Assembly (NCBI GenBank): GCA_036517695.1
Contig: DATDVC010000021.1
Span: 1-15,562, forward strand
Origin: DATDVC01 sp036517695
Lineage (GTDB): Bacteria; Patescibacteriota; Minisyncoccia; Phycocordibacterales; WO2-35-19
Direction: 5' to 3'
DNA length: 15,562 nt
Shown here piece after piece: positions 5,163-10,097 of the stretch. Within the stretch, counting starts at the first letter, position 1; the number at the start of each line of letters is the position of its first letter. Position numbers and translations under genes: made by a program. Below the pieces are notes generated by a model. The model saw only the letters and a list, made by a program, of their open reading frames with translations, was not told the DNA's origin and ran no database searches.

Positions 5163-6620
5163 ATGGATAAAATAAAAAAAATAATCCCAAAGTCTTTGTT
5201 CCAATTTTTTCAGCCGGCCTACCACTACCTCTTGGCGGCGCTTGGGGCGCTCATTTATCGCTTCCCGTCGCGACAAATCTATGTAGTTGGAATAACCGGC
5301 ACAAAAGGAAAAACTACAACCACCGAAATTGTAAATTACATTTTCGAGGAAGCCGGATTCAAGACAGCAATCGCAAGCACCTTGAGATTTAAAATCGGAG
5401 ACAAAGAAAAAAGAAATCTTTTCAAGATGACCATGCCGGGAAGATTTTTTATGCAAAAATTCCTGCGAGAAGCGGTGGACCGGAGCTCTCAAATCGCCAT
5501 AATCGAGATGACAAGCGAAGGAGCAAAGCAGTTTCGGCACAAGTTTATGAATATTGACGCTCTCATCTTCACCAATCTCGCCCCCGAGCACATCGAATCG
5601 CACGGCTCATACGCCAAATACCTCGAAGCCAAGCTTTCTATCGCAAAAGAGCTTGAAAGCCGGAAGGAAAAGTTCTCTCAAAAAGTCCTCGCCTGCCCGA
5701 CATGCCGTCAAGGCGGGCGGGGGTCTCCTTCGCTCCGCTCGGCCAGACTTTTTTCGAGAACTTTTCCTTCCGGCAAAACAATCATAGCCAATGTAGACGA
5801 TCCGGAAGGAGAAAAGTTTTTGTCTCTAAATATAGAGGACAAAATACCCTACTCCCTGAAAGATGCGACCGGAATAAAAACCGATGAAAACGGCTCTTCT
5901 TTCCAGATAGGAAAGGTAGTGATCCACTCTAAACTTCCGGGGATTTTCAACGTTTCAAACATGCTCGGCGCAATCGCTCTGGGAAGATTTTTCCAAATAC
6001 CAGACGAGACCATAAAAAAAGCTATCGAGAAAATTGATTTCATCAGGGGCAGAATGGAAAAGATAACATTAGACGGCAGTCCGCCAAATCCACTAGCTGG
6101 CGGAGGCGGATTTGATGTGGTGGTGGATTATGCGCATACTCCTGATTCTTTGGAAGCGGTTTATCGAGCATACGAAAACCACAAAAAAATATGTGTCCTC
6201 GGCAATACCGGAGGCGGAAGAGATAAGTGGAAAAGAAAAGCCATGGGCTCAATAGCCGACAAATACTGCGACGAAATAATCCTTACCAACGAAGACCCTT
6301 ACGATGAAGACCCTCTTTCGATAGTGGAGGCCATAAAAGAAGGTGTCGAGAAAAAACAAGTAGAAATAATTATGGACAGGCGAAAAGCAATTCGAGAAGC
6401 AATAAAAAAAGCCCGCGCCCTTCGATCCGACTTCGCTAAAGCTTCGCCGGACAAGCAAGCAAAAATTGCAGTTTTGATTACAGGAAAAGGCACCGATCCA
6501 TATATCATGGAAGCAAACGGCAAAAAAACCCCTTGGGACGATGCAAGCGTAGTTCGTGAGGAACTACAGAGAATCATGAATCCCGCCCGACCGAATCATT
6601 CGGGCAGGCAAGAATCTTGA
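5163..6620 (+). CDS. murE: MurE-like Mur ligase lacking the N-terminal UDP-binding domain and carrying repeat insertions
   Basis: This 485-residue ATP-dependent amide ligase is related to the enzyme that adds the third amino acid to UDP-MurNAc-dipeptide. The P-loop is GITGTKGKTTT (43-53). The central domain carries IIEMTSEG and the HxESHGSY region, and the C-terminal domain has the MurE-type DYAHTPDS (322-329) and GNTGGGRDKWKR. The usual N-terminal domain is missing: only about 42 residues precede the P-loop, against roughly 110 in typical MurE, and they include a hydrophobic stretch (about 20-33). The DNPR motif that selects diaminopimelate is replaced by EDPY (377-380), so the amino acid substrate cannot be inferred. 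Four repeat-like DNA segments are read in frame, at about residues 166-204, 306-317, 422-431 and at the C-terminus. Fold and ligase chemistry are secure; substrate is not. Confidence 0.85.
   Translation: MDKIKKIIPKSLFQFFQPAYHYLLAALGALIYRFPSRQIYVVGITGTKGKTTTTEIVNYIFEEAGFKTAIASTLRFKIGDKEKRNLFKMTMPGRFFMQKFLREAVDRSSQIAIIEMTSEGAKQFRHKFMNIDALIFTNLAPEHIESHGSYAKYLEAKLSIAKELESRKEKFSQKVLACPTCRQGGRGSPSLRSARLFSRTFPSGKTIIANVDDPEGEKFLSLNIEDKIPYSLKDATGIKTDENGSSFQIGKVVIHSKLPGIFNVSNMLGAIALGRFFQIPDETIKKAIEKIDFIRGRMEKITLDGSPPNPLAGGGGFDVVVDYAHTPDSLEAVYRAYENHKKICVLGNTGGGRDKWKRKAMGSIADKYCDEIILTNEDPYDEDPLSIVEAIKEGVEKKQVEIIMDRRKAIREAIKKARALRSDFAKASPDKQAKIAVLITGKGTDPYIMEANGKKTPWDDASVVREELQRIMNPARPNHSGRQES
5659..5774. 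repeat. In-frame palindromic element with 29-nt inverted arms inside the mur ligase gene
   Basis: The arm 5659-5687 is the reverse complement of 5746-5774 at 27 of 29 positions. The 58-nt centre holds a second, smaller hairpin (CCTGCCCG at about 5693-5700 with CGGGCGGG at about 5714-5721). The segment codes for about 38 extra residues (about 166-204) between the central-domain AKLSIAKELE and TIIANVDDPEGE, which normally lie close together in Mur ligases. The frame is kept and no stop codon is introduced. No clear target-site duplication is visible. It resembles a MITE-like or palindromic element tolerated as a protein insertion. Confidence 0.75.
6079..6113. repeat. Short palindromic in-frame insertion in the mur ligase gene
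   Basis: TCCGCC (6080-6085) pairs with GGCGGA (6105-6110), and AAATCC (6086-6091) with GGATTT (6108-6113). It encodes SPPNPLAGGGG, just before FDVVVDYAHTPDS, where Mur ligases usually have only a short turn. It shares AGCTGGCGGA (6095-6104) with the hairpin at 12571-12580. Confidence 0.6.
6426..6455. repeat. Repeat-like in-frame insertion (SDFAKASPDK peptide) in the mur ligase gene
   Basis: The segment has outer TCCG/CGGA arms and an inner near-repeat of CTTCGC/GCTTCGC, and codes for SDFAKASPDK in a surface loop between two helices of the C-terminal domain. I recall the same peptide and DNA as a recurrent in-frame repeat in Parcubacteria proteins (recollection, not checked). Confidence 0.5.
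6582..6608. repeat. Palindromic element forming the C-terminus of the mur ligase
   Basis: CCCGCCCGA (6582-6590) pairs with TCGGGCAGG (6600-6608), with one G-T. Inside, CCGAAT-C-ATTCGG (6591-6603) is a perfect competing palindrome. The element supplies the last residues (PARPNHSGRQ) before the TGA at 6618. It is not followed by a U-tract, so it is unlikely to be a terminator. Confidence 0.6.
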
Positions 6621-6648
6621 ATCTTGCATAATCCTTAATTCAAAACAA

Positions 6649-7536
6649 ATGCCTGAACTACCAGAGGTGCACACAACTGTTGAGGGACTCAAGAAAGTAA
6701 TAATCGGCAAGACCATCAAAGATGTTTGGTCTGATTTTCATCTGAATACAGCGCACGGACACAGGAAAAATCTAAAGAACAAAAAATATTTCGAGAATTT
6801 TAAGAAGATAGCGATCGGCAGTAAAATAAAAGACGTAAGGAGGATCGGCAAAAACGTCCTTATTGATCTCAACCCTTCGACGAGCTCAAGGCAAGCAAAT
6901 ACAATCGTAGTGCACATGAAGATGACCGGGCATTTGATGGCGAGTGGTTACAATACAAAAGACCCGTTCAACGGGCACATACATTTCCGACTTTCGTTTG
7001 CGGACGGAGAAGAAATGGTTCTCTCTGATACCAGAAAATTTGCAAGCGTGTGTCTCGCGGAAACCAAAAATCTTTCGGGGCACGAGGGACTCAAAGATTT
7101 GGGAACCGATGCTTTGACGATAAGTTTTAAAGAATTTGAAGAAAAAATAAAAAGAAAGAAAAACTGGCCCGTGAAATCTGCTCTTATGGACCAGACGACT
7201 TTGGCTGGCGTTGGAAATATTTATTCGGATGAAATACTTTGGCAGACCAGCGTCCACCCCCTCTCCAAGCCCAATAAAATCCCCGACAAAAAACTCGGCG
7301 AGATTTTCAAGGAAATGAAAAGAATTTTACGCTTCTCCATCAAAAAGGGCGGGGATTCAAAGTCAGATTACCGGAACGCGCTCGGCGAAAAAGGCGGCTT
7401 CCAAAATTTCCACCGAGCTTACGGCCGAAAAGGAAAAAGATGCGAAAAAAGCAAATGCAGAGGTATAATAGAAAGGATGGTAGTCAGAGGCAGAAGTTCA
7501 CACTTTTGTCTGACTCACCAAAAAATATACTCCTAA
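6649..7536 (+). CDS. mutM: Formamidopyrimidine-DNA glycosylase (Fpg/MutM)
   Basis: This 295-residue base-excision repair enzyme removes oxidised purines such as 8-oxoguanine and nicks the abasic site. The N-terminus MPELPEV gives catalytic P2 and E3 (counting Met as 1), and the conserved Lys is K68 in RRIGKNVL. The helix-two-turn-helix region is MDQTTLAGVGNIYSDEILW (183-201). The C-terminal zinc finger has ligands C265, C270, C287 and H290, with the flipped-base Arg in VRGRSSHF. The finger is unusual: C-X4-C...C-X2-H rather than C-X2-C...C-X2-C. Residues 75-83 (NPSTSSRQA) are an extra loop coded by a repeat-like segment, inserted between the strands KNVLIDL and NTIVVHMKMTG. It lies 28 nt after the mur ligase, and the next gene starts 1 nt after its stop. 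Confidence 0.95.
   Translation: MPELPEVHTTVEGLKKVIIGKTIKDVWSDFHLNTAHGHRKNLKNKKYFENFKKIAIGSKIKDVRRIGKNVLIDLNPSTSSRQANTIVVHMKMTGHLMASGYNTKDPFNGHIHFRLSFADGEEMVLSDTRKFASVCLAETKNLSGHEGLKDLGTDALTISFKEFEEKIKRKKNWPVKSALMDQTTLAGVGNIYSDEILWQTSVHPLSKPNKIPDKKLGEIFKEMKRILRFSIKKGGDSKSDYRNALGEKGGFQNFHRAYGRKGKRCEKSKCRGIIERMVVRGRSSHFCLTHQKIYS
6873..6898. repeat. Short repeat-like in-frame insertion in mutM
   Basis: CCTT (6874-6877) and AAGG (6888-6891) flank a core with GAGCTC. It encodes PSTSSRQA in a beta-hairpin turn where Fpg proteins normally have two or three residues. It resembles the CCCTTCGACAAGCTCAGGG-type repeats I recall from Parcubacteria genomes (recollection, not checked). Confidence 0.5.
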
Positions 7537-7537
7537 A

Positions 7538-8494
7538 ATGAATTCGCCAATACCCATACTTTTAGGCCTGTTCCTGATTTTGGGCCTGGCCTATGCGCCA
7601 CTGAAAGATTCCAAAAACAATCCGGGACGAACAGAAAACACCGGCTCTTCTGCCATAAGCGGAAACTCTTTTTTTGGTGCCAGATCTTCAGAAGAAAATG
7701 TTTCAACCGGAAACAGAGAAATCTCGGAGAACATAAAAAATATTGAGAGAGAAACGGAGAGACTCGCGAAAATGGTTGAGAAGTCGATAGCGGAAGACAA
7801 AAGATCTCCTTATCACGGCAAAATCACCCTTTCTTACTTATCAGGAGCAACAAGCCTTGATCCGAACCAGCAATATTTTTATCTTTACACAAATCTTCGG
7901 CCCGGAGAAACGGCAAACATTACCGGCTGGTTCTTTAAAAGCTCGGTAACCCAAAATTACGCCATCATAGGAAAAGCTGCCCTGCTCCCCTTCCCATTTA
8001 CCCACACCGAAAGCGACATTGTGCTACAACCACAAGACAGAGCAATTATAACGAAGGGTTTTTCGCCGATCGGGATCTCCTTCCGCACAAACAAGTGCAC
8101 GGGGTTTTTTGAAGAGAACAGGACATTTTATCCAAGCCTTCCGCTTGAATGCCCGGCGCCAAAAAACGAAAACTTGCCGAAGTTTTCAAATATCTACGAC
8201 CGACAAGATGAATGTTTGGATATTATCGAGAGAATCCCCCGATGCACCACCGTCAAATCTTCCTTTTTAAGAGATCTCCCCGACACAGTCCCTACGGCCT
8301 GCAAAACGTATATGACCGAGCAAATAAATTACAACACCTGTGTTGCAAACCACTACAGCGATACCAATTTCCCGGGGCGTGAATACCGCGTTTATCTAAA
8401 CAGCTTCGCCCCCCTCTGGCGCGAACGCCGCGAGAAAATCACCCTCTATGATCACAACGGCCTCATCGTCGACTCTATCGAATATGATTATTAA
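7538..8494 (+). CDS. Exported protein with lamin-tail-like domain
   Basis: This 318-residue protein has an N-terminal hydrophobic segment (about 4-20, IPILLGLFLILGLAYAP) that can act as a signal or anchor. A disordered Ser/Asn/Glu-rich stretch follows (22-65), then a short charged helix or coiled coil (about 66-90, ENIKNIERETERLAKMVE). The C-terminal domain (about 95-318) resembles the lamin-tail (LTD) beta-sandwich: ANITGWFFKSS, then DIVLQPQDRAIITKG, and the closing EKITLYDHNGLIVDSIEYDY. It contains eight Cys, mostly at 197-283, which may form disulfides outside the cell. The ATG is 1 nt after the mutM stop, so translation is probably coupled. The 3' end overlaps the convergent RNA methyltransferase gene by 20 nt. 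The LTD call is by eye; function is unknown. Confidence 0.75.
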   Translation: MNSPIPILLGLFLILGLAYAPLKDSKNNPGRTENTGSSAISGNSFFGARSSEENVSTGNREISENIKNIERETERLAKMVEKSIAEDKRSPYHGKITLSYLSGATSLDPNQQYFYLYTNLRPGETANITGWFFKSSVTQNYAIIGKAALLPFPFTHTESDIVLQPQDRAIITKGFSPIGISFRTNKCTGFFEENRTFYPSLPLECPAPKNENLPKFSNIYDRQDECLDIIERIPRCTTVKSSFLRDLPDTVPTACKTYMTEQINYNTCVANHYSDTNFPGREYRVYLNSFAPLWRERREKITLYDHNGLIVDSIEYDY

Positions 8495-8966
8495 AAAGAA
8501 TTATGCCGGCCGCGACCGCCACGTTTAAAGATTCTTTTTTGCCACGCATTGGAATTTCAGCCACCAGATCGCAGAGTTTGAGATCTTTTTTTGATAAACC
8601 CTCTGTCTCGTTTCCAAACACGAATGCCAAATTATACAGTTTTTCACGACCGCGAATTTTTGTATAAGTTATGGCATCTTTATCCTGCTCCACCCCAACA
8701 ATTTTAAATCCTTCTTCTTTCAACTTTTCACTTGCTACTTTAAGACTTTCCTCTCTTTCCCATTCTAAAAACTTCTCCGCTCCTAGCGAAGCTTTAGTGA
8801 GGCCCTTGTTCTCCCTACCAAACCGGTCGACTGGAGCCGGAGTATAGCCACAAAGAATTATTTTAGAAACTCCCGCCGCATCACAAGTTCGAAATATAGA
8901 GCCAACGTTCTCCGAACTTCTAATGTTGTTGAGTATTATAATGGTTTGTGATTTTTTCAAGTCCAT
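8475..8966 (-). CDS. SpoU/TrmH-family RNA 2'-O-ribose methyltransferase
   Basis: At 163 residues this is a minimal SPOUT methyltransferase that uses S-adenosylmethionine to methylate ribose 2'-OH groups in tRNA or rRNA. All three family motifs are present: motif 1 NNIRSSENVGSIFRTCDAAG (13-32), motif 2 FVFGNETEGLS (115-125) and motif 3 IPMRGKKESLNVAVAAGI (138-155), which forms the knotted cofactor site. There is no N-terminal RNA-binding extension, as in TrmL-size enzymes, so the exact substrate cannot be told. The 3' end overlaps the convergent lamin-tail gene by 20 nt. The start at 8966 has no Shine-Dalgarno. A -10-like TAGAAT (8977-8982) within the repeat array would place the transcript start about 4 nt before the ATG. 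Confidence 0.92.
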   Translation of the reverse strand: MDLKKSQTIIILNNIRSSENVGSIFRTCDAAGVSKIILCGYTPAPVDRFGRENKGLTKASLGAEKFLEWEREESLKVASEKLKEEGFKIVGVEQDKDAITYTKIRGREKLYNLAFVFGNETEGLSKKDLKLCDLVAEIPMRGKKESLNVAVAAGIILFNNHIR

Positions 8967-8971
8967 AGCTC

Positions 8972-9079
8972 GAATTATTCTAAGTGCCCTAATTACTCTA
9001 ATTTACCCAAAAAATTCCAAATGCCAAACTTCCCAAATTTAGAATAATTAGTATAATTAGAACAATTAGGTTAATTTAG
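8972..9079. repeat. Two opposed arrays of 9-bp AATTAG repeats
   Basis: On the plus strand, 9044-9079 is four 9-nt units (ATAATTAGT, ATAATTAGA, ACAATTAGG, TTAATTTAG). The complement of 8972-9005 is a matching 9-nt series (GTAAATTAG, AGTAATTAG, GGCACTTAG, AATAATTC). The two arrays point at each other across a 38-nt spacer and share an exact 11-nt inverted match (8973-8983 with 9039-9049). They fill the gap between the divergent methyltransferase and DoxX genes and contain both candidate -10 elements. Confidence 0.7.
9052..9057 (+). promoter_or_regulatory. Consensus -10 upstream of the DoxX gene
   Basis: A perfect TATAAT inside the second unit of the 9-bp array. No good -35 is seen. Transcription would start near 9064, about 20 nt before ATG 9084. 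Confidence 0.4.
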
Positions 9080-9083
9080 TTTT

Positions 9084-9488
9084 ATGTTAAACCCTTTTCC
9101 AGACCTGCTCACATATTCTCTGCTTGCCCCTTTTATTATCCGCGTAGTTGCCGGTCTTGTTTTCGTCAATCTTGGGGCTCTAGCTTTCAAAAACGAAAAA
9201 AACAGCTGGCGCATTTCTCTCAACACGCTCCGGGTGCCCAACCCTTCCTTTGCCGTAAAAATATTGGGAGCGATCGAGATAGCCGGTGGCGTGATGCTTT
9301 TGTTCGGCTTTTACACCCAAGTTGCCGCTTTGATTTTGGGGCTGTTAACACTCGCTGAAATTTATGTTGAATACAGAGACCCTGCCATTTTGAAAAGAAA
9401 CTTTGTTTTTTATCTTTTGATCCTCTCAATTCTCCTTTCCCTCCTCCTCTCCGGCGCCGGCGCATTTGCCATTGACCTGCCTCTGTAA
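9084..9488 (+). CDS. DoxX-family membrane protein
   Basis: A 134-residue protein with four hydrophobic helices, at about 12-34, 58-77, 80-96 and 108-128. The layout, with FIIRVVAGLVFVNLGALAF in the first helix, then KILGAIEIAGGVMLLFGFYTQVAALIL in pieces of helices two and three, is that of the DoxX/DUF4870-like family. DoxX proteins are small inner-membrane proteins linked in other bacteria to thiol or oxidative-stress functions and to quinone oxidoreductases; none of those partners is next to it here. It is a single-gene unit downstream of the 9-bp repeat array and ends 20 nt before the opposite-strand tRNA-Lys. Family is likely; role is unknown. Confidence 0.75.
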   Translation: MLNPFPDLLTYSLLAPFIIRVVAGLVFVNLGALAFKNEKNSWRISLNTLRVPNPSFAVKILGAIEIAGGVMLLFGFYTQVAALILGLLTLAEIYVEYRDPAILKRNFVFYLLILSILLSLLLSGAGAFAIDLPL

Positions 9489-9508
9489 GTTTACATTTTC
9501 AAATCTTG

Positions 9509-9581
9509 TCCGCCCGGTAGGAATCGAACCTACGACCATCTCCTTAAAAGGGAGCTGCTCTACCGACTGAGCTACGGGCGG
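9509..9581 (-). tRNA. tRNA-Lys (UUU anticodon)
   Basis: This 73-nt cloverleaf on the minus strand has acceptor stem CCGCCCG/CGGGCGG, D arm GCTC...GAGC and anticodon loop CTTTTAA giving anticodon UUU. The T arm is GTAGG-TTCGATT-CCTAC and the discriminator base is A. The 3' CCA is not encoded, so a CCA-adding enzyme is required. The anticodon stem closes with a G27-A43 mismatch, leaving four solid pairs. It lies just downstream of the delta-like gene, and a good promoter is at 9596-9624. Confidence 0.95.
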
Positions 9582-9595
9582 TTAAAACAAGTAAG

Positions 9596-9624
9596 ACTAT
9601 ACTAAAAAATCATAGCTGGAGCAA
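9596..9624 (-). promoter_or_regulatory. tRNA-Lys promoter
   Basis: On the minus strand, TTGCTC (9619-9624), a 17-nt spacer, then TATAGT (9596-9601). The predicted start is near 9589, about 8 nt before the mature tRNA 5' end. The -35 lies inside the last codons of the delta-like gene. Confidence 0.6.
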
Positions 9625-10038
9625 GGCTTTTTCGAGCGCTATTTCCAAATCCTCCTTGCCCATGCGGGCTTCGTGATACATAGAGACGAGTTTAGTATAA
9701 AAGTTTTTCAATTCTTCCGGTTTCCAATTTTTGAGATCACGCTTTGACTTGCCATAAGGGAAATCTTTTATGCCGAGATCAGAGGCCTCCGCCCCAAGAC
9801 CAATAAAAGCCATGTCTCTTACTTTGCTCAAAATTTTATGTATCAAGTCTTCCACCTCAATCCCTTGGAACAAAAGCTTTTGGTATTCTATCCAGATCTT
9901 TTTAGCGCTCTTTTCCCCTATCGCGTCTTGCAAAGCAAAGGGAGAATAAGCATATTCTTGAGACTTCTTTTCTTTCTTCTCTTCTTTTTCTTCAGAGAAA
10001 AATCCTTCAAACTCTTTAAATAAACTTTGATTTTCCAT
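9610..10038 (-). CDS. Stand-alone DNA polymerase III delta (HolA) C-terminal-like protein
   Basis: A 142-residue helical protein. After a charged, probably disordered start (about 10-28, EEKEEKKEKK), residues 32-142 resemble the collar-domain region of DNA polymerase III delta. The opening SPFALQDAIGEKSAKKIW matches the family's hinge (FxLxDAIxxxxxxKAL), and the end ELKNFYTKLVSMYHEARMGKEDLEIALEKALLQL, read in parts, matches its final helices (LYxxLxxxDxxxKxGxxDPELALExLLLxL). The AAA+ N-terminal two-thirds of HolA (about 200 residues) are absent, and only a hairpin repeat and the polA stop lie upstream. It may therefore be a free collar-domain protein, a clamp-loader partner, or a distinct CPR family. 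It lies downstream of polA on the same strand. The assignment is from pattern recognition only. Confidence 0.65.
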   Translation of the reverse strand: MENQSLFKEFEGFFSEEKEEKKEKKSQEYAYSPFALQDAIGEKSAKKIWIEYQKLLFQGIEVEDLIHKILSKVRDMAFIGLGAEASDLGIKDFPYGKSKRDLKNWKPEELKNFYTKLVSMYHEARMGKEDLEIALEKALLQL

Positions 10039-10055
10039 TTTATTTTGGTTTGGTT

Positions 10056-10080
10056 CCCCTCTCTTATTTTAAGAGAGGGG
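10056..10080. repeat. Perfect 11-bp hairpin repeat between polA and the delta-like gene
   Basis: CCCCTCTCTTA (10056-10066), loop TTT, then TAAGAGAGGGG (10070-10080), followed by TTAGGGGTGAGTTA. On the minus strand it is not followed by a U-tract, so it is more likely a dispersed palindromic repeat than a classic terminator. I recall similar units in other CPR genomes (unchecked). Confidence 0.7.
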
Positions 10081-10097
10081 TTAGGGGTGAGTTATTA

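Noticed and set aside
5049..5603. Minus-strand open frame of 184 codons across the ruvA/mur ligase junction
   Set aside because: It crosses two well-supported genes on the opposite strand and has no recognisable domain or start signal.
8972..9079. CRISPR array
   Set aside because: The units are 9 bp and contiguous, with no spacers of 25-40 nt and no cas gene nearby. No repeat-spacer pattern was found anywhere in the window.
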